From contig CAMUZC010000001.1 of the NCBI GenBank assembly GCA_947165105.1, positions 50,232 to 114,231 of the forward strand: a stretch of 64,000 nt of DNA, given 5' to 3'. Position 1 is the stretch's first letter. Each line of letters opens with the position of its first letter. A program made the position numbers and the translations under genes. This stretch comes from an uncultured Lachnospiraceae bacterium (GTDB taxonomy: Bacteria > Bacillota_A > Clostridia > TANB77 > CAG-508). This document shows positions 21,710 through 31,896 of this stretch, piece after piece. Below the pieces are notes generated by a model. It was not told where the DNA came from. It made no database searches and was given only the letters and a program-made list of their open reading frames with translations.

Positions 21710-22881
21710 CATATTAATCAATTGTTTCCAATTGTATAGACTATCTTTTACTAACTTATTAGTTAGAATACCCATTTCCAATTTCGTACCAATAGAAATT
21801 GTACTCCCAGTCTAACCCGGGATAGTCGTTACAGGTTTCTTAAAGGATATGATAAATTATTATCTTTAAATGTTTCACCATTTTTAATTCTTCTAACGGT
21901 CTCTTCTGAAGAATTAACTATTTTTGCGATTTCTTTATTACTTTTATTGGTTGTTAATAATAATTCCTTTATTTTATCTGCTCTAAATTCATTTGCAGAC
22001 TTTTTTCTTATAGGATATGTTGGATATAATCCTTTTCTAAGGGTGCCAGCATTAATCTTCTTTACTGTAGAATACCCTATTCCTAATATTTCAGAAATTC
22101 TTTTTAATGATAAATCTGAGTTTAATAACAAATCAATTAAATCATCATAATCATCATTACTTTTATAATATTTATATAATGGATATTTTTCATTTTCATC
22201 ATAGAAATAAACTCCATTATTTATTGAAGAAATAAAAGAAGCCGAAATATGAAAAAACTTTTCAATTTCATAATAAGGAACACCTTGTTTAATCCAATTT
22301 TTTAATATTTTTAATTCTTCATCTTTTAATATTGAACTGTATCCTCTGCGGCCACCACCTAAGTCCATATTATAACCAGCTCCATTACCGCAATAAGTAT
22401 TTAATTGATTAATCCAATACTGTTCTCTTTTATTTACTTCATTTATATCTTCTGTATATAAAGTTTCTAATAAAGAAATCTCGAAATTTTCTTCTCCATA
22501 TTCTCTAATTTTTTTATGAATTAAATCATTATATGAAGTAGCTTTTGAATTAAAAGCACAAGAACGGTGCTATCTAATTCTTCTTTTATAATTATTAGTT
22601 TGTCCAACATATTTATGATTATTAATTTTGTTTGTATAACAGTAAATATAATACATTTTTTCGTCTCCTTTTTATTTTTTATTTACTGTTATCATATCCT
22701 TTAAGTTTCCCACGGGATTGACATGATAACACTTGAGCTATTTTTTATATCCTCAATGTTATTTTAGTTTTCCCCGTTAGCATTAAATAATTTTTGTCCT
22801 AATTTTTAATAAAAAATTTTTTAATTATTTAATACCCTGCTGGTTAGCAGAAAAGGTATTTAGGGGCAAGTTTCTTCGTTT
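21710..22881 (-). mobile_element. Group I intron in polymerase gene carrying GIY-YIG endonuclease
   Basis: A 1172-bp insert. Exon 1 ends GGGGT, pairing with TTGCCCC about 10 bases into the intron, and the intron ends in G. The minus strand shows AACGGGGAA and AATCCCGTGGGAAA before the ORF and CTGTAACGACTATCC after it. Joining exons gives PQMG-YSFSIIHA. Confidence 0.9.
21829..22656 (-). CDS. GIY-YIG homing endonuclease (polymerase intron), TAG-recoded
   Basis: A 275-residue protein: N-terminal GIY-YIG nuclease (YYIYCYTNKI, HKYVGQTNNYKRR, then a catalytic Glu region KIREYGEENFE and a C-terminal NGAGYNM), followed by three helix-turn-helix repeats (e.g. ASFISSINNG, YSTVKKINAG, SEETVRRIKNG). One TAG sits inside the nuclease domain (RIR-Q-HRS). 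It starts after AAAGGAGACGAAAAA. Family knowledge says it cuts intron-less polymerase alleles. Confidence 0.88.
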
Positions 22882-25391
22882 ACCCCATTTGGGGACCTAC
22901 CCCATTTTCCCATACATATTTACCAAGTTTTGAAGAAGATGCTTTATCTAATATTTTTTGATGCAACTCTGGAATCTTACTCATTTGCTTTTTACCGACT
23001 ATCTTTCTGGCAGCGTTCGCTTCTGCCAAGGTAAAACCGCAAATATTTTTATCCATTAACATCAACATCAATTGTTCTTGTGAAGGAGGTACGCCATATG
23101 AAGATTTGAAATATGGTTCAAGATAATGCTGTTCTTCTTGAGTTAATCCCCAATTGTTCATTTCTTTATACCATAAATCAATATTATTCTTAAAACGAAT
23201 ATATTTTTCCATAGGAGTTTCAGCACCTTTTTCTGCGGTCATTAATCTCATAAGACCATTGGCGTCTGATAACTCAAGAATCGTTTTCGGTTTAATTTTT
23301 TTAGCGGCCTGACTTCCTACTTCAGAGTCAAACTGAAATACATTTATAACACTTCCATTTTGAATTGCATCCCAAATTCTTTTATCATCTAAAGGTAAAA
23401 CATTAGGATGAAAATATTTATCATATACTGGGCGAAGATTAATTCCATAATCTTCAATTACTCCGTCTTCTTGTAAGAATCTAATTGCTTGTGCAAGTTT
23501 ATCCTGAACTTCAGTTACAAGGAAATCATATTTTACAAGACCCGCACTTTCACAATCGTGTAAATCATATTGTGTAATAATTTCACCTTTAGGTGTTTTC
23601 ATAAAACATCCAAACTCATATGGGTCTTCATCAAAAAGAATAACACCTGAAGCATGGCTACTACGTTTATTTACAAGCCCAACAATACCAAATATAATAT
23701 CAAGAAGACCTGGATATAAATTTACTTCCTTTACGAATATTTGAACAGGTTCTCTACCTTTATCTTTATTACCATTAATAACATCTTCAAGTGGCCAGAG
23801 AAACCCTCTCTCAGACGGGATTAATGATGCTATATACTGAGCTTCATCATTATCAATACCATCAGGATAATCCTCACTTCTATATCCACGACATGCCGTA
23901 AGAACTGCGGACTTCGTTTGCTCTGTACCATATGTAGCTATTAATGTACAACCTAGATTCTTTCGAGAAAGCGCGTCTATATCAGGATTGAACCGGCTGC
24001 CGCGTTCTTCTTTTATCTTCTTTACTATTGTGCCTTTCTTAGATGGACATATATCAATATCAATATCACCTAATTCAACACGTTCTTCATTCATATAACG
24101 AAAGAATGGAAGATTCCATTCAATTGGGTCAAGTTGAGTAATACCAAGAAGATAGTGATTTAATGCAGCACAACTAGAGCCTCTTCCTGCTCCAACCAAG
24201 CTCCCACATTCCCACATCATGTCGATGTAATATTTAAGAGTTATCGGATATTTGAACATATTTGTTCCAAGTTTTTCTCCTATTATTCTTTTTACTCTTG
24301 CTTCTTCTTCTAATTCATCCCAATATTTTTTAGTTAAAAGTTTTTTATTTGTCATCTCTGATAAACATTTATGTACCCAATATCTATCATAAATATCATC
24401 AGATTTATACATATCTTCTAAAGTAGGATAATCTTTTGAATACCATTTAGGTTCTTGCTTAGGGTAATCTTTAACAGGTACACTTGGAATTGTTTGGTTA
24501 TGAAGTAAATCATATACTTCAATTTTATTAAACATTTCCATACTATTAGCATACATTTCTTCAATTAACATACCAATAGATGGTTCTAAATTGATTCTTA
24601 TATCTTCATCAGATTGAAGATACGCATATTCATAAAACGCATCTGTTTCTCTTTCTCCGCCTTTTGAATTAAGGTAAGCCTTATGAATATATCTATCTTC
24701 CTTTTTTAAATAGTGGGCATCATCACCTATTACTAATTTTTTATGAAATACTTGTGCTATCTGTGCCAGTTTATTATTCGCAATAATTTGATCTTTAGAT
24801 GCACCTGGTGCAACTTCCACATAAAAATCATCACCAAATAAATCATCACAAAAGAACATGAAATCTTTTATTTGCTGATGTTTTTTATTTGCAGTTTCAA
24901 CATCTTCAATCTTTCTAGCATGTTCCATTTCTACAATACAACTAGAAAGTTCTCCGCCTAAACATGCGGATGTTGCTATTAAATGACCTGGGTCTTTTTT
25001 GACAACCGCCGCAAGTTCCGATTTTAAAGTAGGAACCCTTTCCATACAACGATCCCAATATGAATTCATCCAGGCTGTTGAAGACAACTGCCGCAATTGT
25101 TTATGTCCAATTGCATCTTTTGCTATTAAGATAAAGTGATAATATTTAATTCCTTTGTCACGAGTATCTGTTAAATATATTTCATCACCTATTGTAATTT
25201 TAAAATCTGGGTTTTCTTTTTGTAATTTACAAATACGAATAGACTGCGCTATTGTTTCGTGGTCCGTAACAGCTAGCCCAGCCAATCCAATTTCTTTTCC
25301 CCTCTTTATAAGGTCAGGTAATTTATTTATACAGTCAAAGTAAACGGAAGTTCGACATTTCAGTATGAGTATGAGGACAAAATCTCATCAT
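22882..25391 (-). CDS. DNA polymerase III alpha homologue, exon 1, with CTT-TGA-C frameshift
   Basis: The replicative polymerase. With exon 2 it totals about 1312 residues once one extra base is skipped. The N terminus is a PHP domain (FCPHTHTEMSNF, then LAVTDHE). The palm has GRGSSCA and the catalytic DIDIDICPSKK. The exon ends PQMG at the intron. The start ATG follows GGGAAGGAAACGAT. At codon 17-18 of the second ATG the frame meets CTT TGA C; only a +1 shift there gives the expected RLL-D-C-INK and joins the rest. The same sequence drives RF2 autoregulatory frameshifting in bacteria, though no Shine-Dalgarno-like stimulator precedes it here. An assembly indel is the alternative. No TAG in either exon. 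Confidence 0.9.
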
Positions 25392-25414
25392 ATCGTTTCC
25401 TTCCCTCCCTTCAA

Positions 25415-26047
25415 TTATAGAATATTTTCAATAAAGTAATCTGATGTAGTATGAGTATTTTTTTTAAACTAGTTCCATTCTTCCATACTCATATCCCGTT
25501 TTGCTAAATTTTCAAAAACTGTTAAGAATTGTAAATTTTCTTTTTTATTTTCTCCGCCTTTAGATTTGGGATTTATATGGTCTAAACTAGGCTTTGCCCA
25601 ATCATAAAAAGTATTATCTTTTTCATGTTGTTTCCAGAACTAATAAATTTTATTAAATTGAGTATCATTATAAAAATAATCAATGGTATTTTCATATTCT
25701 TTTATAGGAACTGTAACATAATAATTTCGGGTTCCTTGCATTAATAATTTATGTATTAATAAAAATTTTTCAAAATCAGAAAATTTATCAATAAAATCAA
25801 ATTTTAAATCTTTTCTAGCAGATGCTAAAAAGGCTCTTTTGGCTCTATCACATCCACAACTTGTTTGTGTATAATTACTATTACCAGTTAAATAGGTAGT
25901 AGGAACCATAACATCTTTAGTTCCACAATCGCAATCACAATACCAATAATTTCCATGGGTTTGACTTGGTCTTAACTATTTAGGAACTACTGTTTTTACT
26001 AATAATTTTCCAACTTTTTTACCTGTTAAATTTATTTTTGTTGCCAT
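25415..26047 (-). CDS. Free-standing HNH homing endonuclease, TAG-recoded
   Basis: A 210-residue protein with three TAGs read as Gln. An N-terminal NLTGKKVGKLLV segment and Cys-rich ribbon (YCDCDCG, SCGC) match the DNA-binding module of the dut- and thyX-intron nucleases. The C terminus is a classical HNH nuclease (LDHINPKSKGGENKKENLQ, then ENLAKRD). It lies between the helicase and polymerase genes with no intron around it, so it is probably a free-standing homing gene protecting or spreading the polymerase locus. It starts after AAAAAGGAGATAAATAA and has its own upstream promoter and hairpin leader. Confidence 0.88.
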
Positions 26048-26138
26048 AATTTATTTATCTCCTTTTTATTTTTTGATATTTATTTTAAAAAATCAAAAAA
26101 TAAAAATAAACACTTGTGTCTTAACTTTTTATATTTTT

Positions 26139-26211
26139 AGATTAAAAAATGCAAAAACATCTCCGTATGGTTATGAGGAGAAAAACGTTGCATTTTAATC
26201 TACCATCCTTT
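26139..26211 (-). promoter_or_regulatory. Structured leader hairpin upstream of the HNH/polymerase genes
   Basis: The arms ATTAAAATGCAA / TTGCATTTT plus CTCC/GGAG form a long imperfect hairpin with a loop around CATAACCATAC. It begins about 10 bases after the predicted start of transcription and about 90 bases before the HNH ATG. A T-rich stretch follows the right arm on the minus strand, so it could act as an attenuator. No known riboswitch class is recognised. Confidence 0.45.
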
Positions 26212-26226
26212 TTTAATTTATATTTT

Positions 26227-26255
26227 ATTATAATATATATTTCTTATTTTGTCAA
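26227..26255 (-). promoter_or_regulatory. Sigma70-type promoter for HNH/polymerase
   Basis: On the minus strand TTGACA, a 17-base spacer and TATAAT, a consensus promoter, overlapping the last codons of the 68-residue gene upstream. Confidence 0.82.
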
Positions 26256-26458
26256 GAACAACGTGAAACTGAATGTGGTGAAGCTTGAAATTCTTCACAT
26301 GCAATTCGTACATATAAATAACTTTTATCATATGAAAAGTTATCAATACATCCCGTTATTTTGTTTATAAATTCTGGCACATCAATTTCAACATGCTTAC
26401 AAACATTTTTATGAATACAATCTTCACAATTAAAAAAATTTATTTTAATTTCATCCAT
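26252..26458 (-). CDS. Small Cys-rich protein, 68 aa
   Basis: A 68-residue protein with CEDCIHKNVCKH near the N terminus and further Cys later (GCIDN, ACEEF), suggesting a small zinc-binding fold. It starts at an ATG after GAGGTAAAAAAT, five bases past the helicase stop, and is probably translated with it. The function is unknown. Short Cys-pair proteins of this type recur several times in this genome. Confidence 0.65.
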   Translation of the reverse strand: MDEIKINFFNCEDCIHKNVCKHVEIDVPEFINKITGCIDNFSYDKSYLYVRIACEEFQASPHSVSRCS

Positions 26459-26463
26459 ATTTT

Positions 26464-27639
26464 TTACCTCACTAATACTAACTGTTCACTTGCCCTTGTA
26501 ACAGCCGTATATAACCATCTTGCGTGTTCTTCACGAGCAAAAGGGAAACCTTCCTCTAATACCACAACTTTATCCCATTCACTACCTTGCGCCTTGTGAG
26601 TTGTAATTGCATAAGCATAAGTAAATTCCATAGGAACAAGATGCTGTGTAGGACGTCTTGAGTTTAATTTAAAAATAGTTCTTGCATCAAGACTTCTTTC
26701 TCCTGTTATAATCTGATGTTTATCCATATTTAAAGTACCAAAATTTGCATCACTATCAGATACAAAATCAGCATACAAAACTGGAATTATTTGACCGCCA
26801 CAATAAGGAGGAATTTTATTATAAGAAGTATATAAATTAGAAATATGACCAACAGTTCCATTTACAAGAGGATCGTCATTGTCTGCTAGGTTATCCCAAT
26901 AATTTCTTAAACAAATTACTTTATCACCTTCTTCTGGCTCAGGTCCTCTTCCTTGCATATTACGGAGAGTTTGATTAATATTAATTCTTACTTTATTAGT
27001 TCCTACTAAAATCTGGTCTCCCCATGTAAGTACTCCAGTACTAAGTTTTTCATATGGCATTACAATAGCATCACTATCTTTCCCATATTCAATCTTATCT
27101 TGATTTCTAATTTTCATAGAAAGGCGAATAATATTTGAGTCTAATGCTTGGCGCATAATTTCATCTAAAAATATATGAGGATGAGCAAGCAATCCATTAT
27201 CCTGGTCTTTATCAATAGGTGGAAGCTGAAAAGGATCACCTAAACAAATAATAAAACAATCATGCTTAAAAAGAAGTTCCATTAAAGTTCTTGGAGCCAT
27301 TGAGACTTCATCTACTACAACTACACTATAATCAATTTCATCTCTTGGAACTCTAAAAAAAGTTCCATCGGGCTTTGGAATACTTTCATAAAGAAGTTTA
27401 TGTAATGTAATTACATTTCTATTTCCTTTTTTAAGAAGAACCTGTGCGGCCTTGCCTGTATAGCAAGCATAGACTACATCTTGATTAGGGTTAATTCCAG
27501 GAAGATTTTCTATAATAATCTTGACTAATGTTGACTTACCGGCGCCCGCATATCCTGAGATTACACAATATTTTTCTCCATTTTTATATCTTTCAATACA
27601 CTCTTTTAATCCTTGTTCTTGTTTTAACGTTAATATCAT
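26464..27639 (-). CDS. Dda/RecD-like superfamily 1 DNA helicase
   Basis: A 391-residue SF1B helicase. Walker A is SGYAGAGKSTL, motif II VVDEVSM, motif III CLGDPFQLPPI, and the UvrD_C_2 end carries YAITTHKAQGSEWD and LYTAVTRASE. Length and motif spacing resemble T4 Dda, a 5'-3' helicase used in replication initiation and bypass. No TAG. It has its own near-consensus promoter and starts after AAAGGAGTTGAGAAATT. The family is certain; Dda-type function is inferred from size and domain order. Confidence 0.92.
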   Translation of the reverse strand: MILTLKQEQGLKECIERYKNGEKYCVISGYAGAGKSTLVKIIIENLPGINPNQDVVYACYTGKAAQVLLKKGNRNVITLHKLLYESIPKPDGTFFRVPRDEIDYSVVVVDEVSMAPRTLMELLFKHDCFIICLGDPFQLPPIDKDQDNGLLAHPHIFLDEIMRQALDSNIIRLSMKIRNQDKIEYGKDSDAIVMPYEKLSTGVLTWGDQILVGTNKVRININQTLRNMQGRGPEPEEGDKVICLRNYWDNLADNDDPLVNGTVGHISNLYTSYNKIPPYCGGQIIPVLYADFVSDSDANFGTLNMDKHQIITGERSLDARTIFKLNSRRPTQHLVPMEFTYAYAITTHKAQGSEWDKVVVLEEGFPFAREEHARWLYTAVTRASEQLVLVR

Positions 27640-27670
27640 AATTTCTCAACTCCTTTTATCGTATATTATA

Positions 27671-27699
27671 ATTATACCATAAAAATCTTAAAAAGTCAA
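27671..27699 (-). promoter_or_regulatory. Sigma70-type promoter for helicase gene
   Basis: On the minus strand TTGACT, 17-base spacer ending TATGG, TATAAT. The -35 begins two bases after the recJ terminator stem. Confidence 0.85.
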
Positions 27700-27700
27700 A

Positions 27701-27739
27701 TTCGGATTGAAAAAGGCCAAAAGCCAAATTCAATCCGAA
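27701..27739 (-). terminator. Terminator after recJ
   Basis: Perfect 11-bp arms TTCGGATTGAA/TTCAATCCGAA with an inner GGC/GCC pair, followed on the minus strand by TTTGACTTTTT. It directly abuts the helicase promoter. A GC-rich patch (about 27752-27776, including CTGCGCGCCAGCAG) lies between it and the recJ stop. Confidence 0.75.
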
Positions 27740-27792
27740 ACACGGCCCTCTGCGCGCCAGCAGATTAATAACATATACAGACCTCGATATGA

Positions 27793-29631
27793 TTAAAACC
27801 ATCCTTCTTCATAATCAATAATTTCATAATCTTCAATAAATATTTGAGCACTTACATGTCCCATCCATTCATTTTTATTTGCTCTACCTATAATATCTAA
27901 AGTATAATATCCATCACTATTCTGTAACATTTCGCACTATTCATCAGTAGCTTTAAATTTCATTAAACTAATACCATTAGATAAAGTTATTTTAAGTGTA
28001 TTATCTTTTTTCTTATATACTGTTACCATATCAGAATTAATACAAATTCCTTTTATACAAAGATAAGGTTCATCAATATCTTTACCCCATAAATCCTACA
28101 TATCTGCAATAGTTAAAATATCAATAGGCTGAATATTATCTCCTTCATAAATATAATCAACATAATAAACAGCTTCATCTTGCATATCAATTAAGGCGGC
28201 ATCGGTTTTCTGAATAAAAGCTGGAATGTTCTATTCTAATATACCCAATCCAAATGCGTTAGGGTGACCAGTCTAATACATCGTTACACCGGTGTCCGCA
28301 CATATACTTTTAAAATCAGTAACTCCAACTTTCTAGCATCCTCTTGCTGAACCTTGATAGGTGGTAACAAACTAAGGAGAGAGTTGGGAAAGTTGGTCTT
28401 CCCAAGGAGGAAGATCAGTAAGTAATTGAGGTATTTGATCTATATCAATAGTATATTTAGGTATTACCATTTTTGTTAATATACAAGTTGGACGCTGATA
28501 TTTTGCCATAATTTTATTAGCAATCAGTCCAGCAATATTTTTATCTATTTGACCAGATTCTAATAAAAATAAAAGAACTTTATGATTTAATAAGCCTTGT
28601 TCTTCTATCATTTTTTCTATTATAGCTAATCCAGAATCTTGCGCTTTTGTTTGTCTATTTTTTACATTAGTAACAACTCGCATTGCTTGTTCAACTAGTT
28701 GCTCTTTCTATCCAAGTAAATGTCCTCGTTTAGTAGATAAAACTTCTTTAAAAGCCTAATATTTTAACATCGATTTGAATACTAATGCTTTCTATTCTAT
28801 TGTTCCACTTCTGCATATAGCATTTACATAAGGGGCCACATAGAAAGCCACGCTCATATGATTAATTTTATTCTTCATAGAATACTCATTTTTTTTGGCA
28901 AGAGAAGTAAAAAAGGGATTCTTTAGATTTTGGAAACCTTTATTAATAATATGTTTTGTTTCGATAGAAGTCATAGACATCATATCAGCACAATTTCCAA
29001 GAGCAACTAAATCTAAATAATTATCCGCATTAGATGTTTTTAAAAGTTTATCTAAATATCTACAAAATTGCCAAACGACTCCTGCTCCCGAAAGATCTTT
29101 GTTTGGATAGTCTGAAAGTTGATTATTAATAACAATAGCATAATCATTCTTTACATCACATAAGTGATGGTCTAATACAATTATTTTACTGCCATATTTA
29201 GAAAATGCCTAACACTAATTTACATCATTAGAACCTGCATCGGGTATAATAAGTAAATCATATTCTTTATCTAAATGGCGAACATCTGCTAATCCATGTT
29301 GTTTCCCTTGATGAAGATAGTAATCTATATTATGCTATACCCAAGTAGGGAAAAAATCATGTAAATAATTTAGTAAGATTGCAGAACTAGTAAAACCATC
29401 ACAGTCACTATCAATTACTAATAATGCAATACCTTTATTTGAAATGGTCGAAATTAATGCGGCAGCTGCCTATCGAAGTTTGTTCTAACCTAAAGCTTCG
29501 GGAGGAACAACATCCGCATCACTTGTAAATAAATAATTATCAATTTTATCAATTGGAATATTTCTATTTGTTAAAATTTGTTGAATAACTGAATAATTCT
29601 AATTTATAGGTTTTATTAACTAGTATCTCAT
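27793..29631 (-). CDS. recJ: RecJ-like single-strand DNA exonuclease (DHH family), heavily TAG-recoded
   Basis: A 612-residue protein visible only when about 16 TAGs are read as Gln; the first is codon 4. It carries the DHH phosphoesterase motifs in order, LLVIDSDCDG, IIPDAGSND, VLDHHLCD and a later GNCADMM segment, then the DHHA1-type region with NAFGLG. It would degrade 5'-ended single-stranded DNA in recombination and repair. Given that most replication genes around it have no TAG, the density here is unusual and suggests late or suppressor-dependent expression. It starts after AGAAGGAATAAGT and has its own promoter overlapping the primase terminator. Confidence 0.88.
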
Positions 29632-29664
29632 ACTTATTCCTTCTTTCAATTTTTCGTTTTTTAT

Positions 29665-29693
29665 ATTATAACAAAAAAAATAAGAGTTGTCAA
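29665..29693 (-). promoter_or_regulatory. Sigma70-type promoter for recJ
   Basis: On the minus strand TTGACA, 17-base spacer, TATAAT. The -35 is part of the 3' arm of the primase terminator hairpin. Confidence 0.85.
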
Positions 29694-29706
29694 GTGAACA
29701 ACTCTT
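29682..29706 (-). terminator. Terminator after primase, sharing sequence with the recJ promoter
   Basis: AAGAGTTGT/ACAACTCTT 9-bp stem followed by ATTTTTTTT on the minus strand. The primase stop codon lies in the first arm and the recJ -35 (TTGACA) in the loop and second arm. Confidence 0.85.
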
Positions 29707-30046
29707 ATCTAGGTTTTTTTCTATTGTTAAATAATTCAAGGAAAATATCTGGTCCTTTATCAATCGGCGAGTCTTTATATCCTAATAAGTTTTCTGTATC
29801 TAATATAAAACTTATTTGAATAAATCCTCCATATTTTTTATATATATTTATCAGCTTCTCTTCCCATTTAATATATTCTGTATCTTTATACTCTTGATAC
29901 TGTTTATCAAATGCTATTATAATTTCTTCAACTCCAAGTGATTTTAACATTTCAACTTGGTAGTTAATCAAATTACTTCCGCATACTGCCACACTAATAT
30001 CATTTTCAATCCCAAAAAAACTACTAAATAAAAGACAAGATTTTTC
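29705..30046 (-). CDS. DNA primase, exon 2 (Toprim part)
   Basis: 113 residues that begin EKSCLLF, completing the Toprim motif FEG-EKS split by the intron, then GVEEIIIAFDKQY (the acidic Toprim strand). It ends KKPR before a TAA embedded in the terminator. Confidence 0.85.
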   Translation of the reverse strand, partial: EKSCLLFSSFFGIENDISVAVCGSNLINYQVEMLKSLGVEEIIIAFDKQYQEYKDTEYIKWEEKLINIYKKYGGFIQISFILDTENLLGYKDSPIDKGPDIFLELFNNRKKPR

Positions 30047-31086
30047 CATATTCATCCAATGTTTCCATTGGTACTGACTATATTTTCCTATTATAATATA
30101 ATTATAATAGCTACTGTTTCCATCAATGTACCAATAATTGATGTACTCTCTTTTTAGAGATAGTCGATACAGGTTCTTTGTTTAATTATCTTAAAGGATA
30201 TTTATATCCTTCTAAAATATAGTTTTTTGTTGTTCCTTTGTTTATTCTTCTAATAGTTACAGGATCACTATTATACATTTTTGCAATTTCTGTAAATGTT
30301 TTATGTCCTTTTAATATTAATTCATGAATTTCTTTACATTCCTAAGGAGAAAACTTTAATCCTTTTGTTCCTTTTGTATTAGAAGTCCTAATAGGATATT
30401 TAATATTGTCTTTTTTTCTTCTTTTTCCTGTATTAATATTATAAATATGAGTCATTGAAATACCTGTTTTATTCATAATATCTTTATAAGAATAACTTTC
30501 ATCTTGTAACATTTCAATAACAGTATCTATTAGGTCATCTGTAAAAATAGGTTTTGTTGGATTGTTTCCCCCTATAGTTTGATTATATCCATTAAAATAT
30601 GTATTATAAAATTTAATCCAATATTTTTCTCTTTCATTTAATTGTTCTTCTAATAAATTATTTTCAAGAATAATTAACTGATAAGCATCCTATCCATATT
30701 TTCTTATCCCTCTGCTTAATGGATACTAATATTCTGGATTATTTATATTAAAAGGATCCCATTTAATATGTTGATTATGTCGATACTATAAATTCTTTGT
30801 CTGTCCAACATATACAACTTTTTGATTTTCTTTTTTTACATAAGCATAAATAACATTATTTGTTTTCATAATATAATATACTCCTTTTTTCTTTGATATT
30901 ATATATGAAAAATGTTGATTAATAATTAAACAAATTTTCCCACGGTATTATCATATCTTAATAAAAAATTTTTTAATTAAGACTTAGACTCTCTTACCAC
31001 TTTAATCTTACGATTTGGTTGACCGTTAGCTATTTTAAATAACCCCGTTGGTAACGGAAAAGTAGACTAGGGCGAGACTATCTCTT
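30047..31086 (-). mobile_element. Group I intron in primase carrying GIY-YIG endonuclease
   Basis: A 1040-bp insert. Exon 1 ends GAGGGT, which pairs with CGCCCT near the intron start, and the intron ends in G. Minus-strand core elements TAACGG and ATACCGTGGGAAA and, after the ORF, CTGTATCGACTATCTC match the other group I introns with small changes. Splicing restores VFEG-EKS. Confidence 0.88.
30186..30869 (-). CDS. GIY-YIG homing endonuclease (primase intron), TAG-recoded
   Basis: A 227-residue protein with four TAGs read as Gln. N-terminal GIY-YIG domain (NVIYAYVKK, VVYVGQTKNL, then GIRKYG and NGYNQTIGG), then two helix-turn-helix repeats ending in YPIR and YPLR. The intact frame is only visible in the recoded reading. 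Homing of the intron into primase alleles is the expected role. Confidence 0.87.
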
Positions 31087-31896
31087 ACCCTCAAATACAA
31101 TAACCTTTTTCATTCTTTTAATATTTTCTTTTGAGAAATTAATATTATATAAATTAAAACTTAAAGGATGATTATACATTTTACCAGAAATAATAGCGGG
31201 TCTATATTTTCCTTTAGCTTCATTTTCTCTTATTAAAGTTCTTTCTCTGATTCCAATAAGTTGATTATTGATATTATAATGGGGAATAACAATTCCTTGG
31301 TTGATTGGATCGTAACAAATACTATGAGCATCCATGTTTTCTTTTGTTATACCTTCTCTTTCCCAAGGTAAAATTCTTGGTCTAGGGAAATTTTTTAAAA
31401 AAGAATCATCATATTTTTCAAAGGAAACTGTTTGCTGTTTATTTGTTTTAATTGATTGTTTTCTTAATTTTTCAAATACATATTTCTCATCAGGAAGTTC
31501 TAATCGTTCTTCTGAAAAATTTTCATTTTCTCCTTCGATGCCATAATAAGTAAGAATGTAATGTAGAGCATCAGGTAAATCCCAAGGTCTAGTCTTTAAT
31601 TCTCCACCCTTTGCCCAGTATGTAATTCCACTTTTACTTAGATGTTTTACTTTTAATATTAATTGGAATATATCAAAAGCATCATTACACTCGGTATAAC
31701 ATCGAAAAAGTTTTGTATTATCATAATAATATAATTTAAATGAACCTTGACCTGGAGGGTTATGGCATATAGTCCTTGAAATAATATAAGAACTATTAAT
31801 TATTTGTGGTTCTCCACCCAGATCAACAAGTAATTGGTATATCTGATCTAATGTTAAATCATTTTTAATATTTTCTAAATATTCTTTTTGATTCAT
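31087..31896 (-). CDS. DNA primase, exon 1 (zinc-finger and Toprim N part)
   Basis: A DnaG-type primase, 383 residues in total. The N terminus has a CHC2-like zinc site (ICHNPPG, then FRCYTECNDAFD). The exon ends KKVIVFEG at the intron, in the middle of the Toprim catalytic Glu motif. The start overlaps the DnaB stop by four bases, typical of a coupled helicase-primase pair. No TAG. The protein is short for DnaG, so it is a phage-type compact primase that may lack a separate helicase-binding domain. Confidence 0.87.

Noticed and set aside
26139..26211. A plain terminator for the 68-residue gene
   Set aside because: It lies downstream of a consensus promoter that starts after that gene, so it would be in the leader of the next transcript; kept as a possible attenuator.
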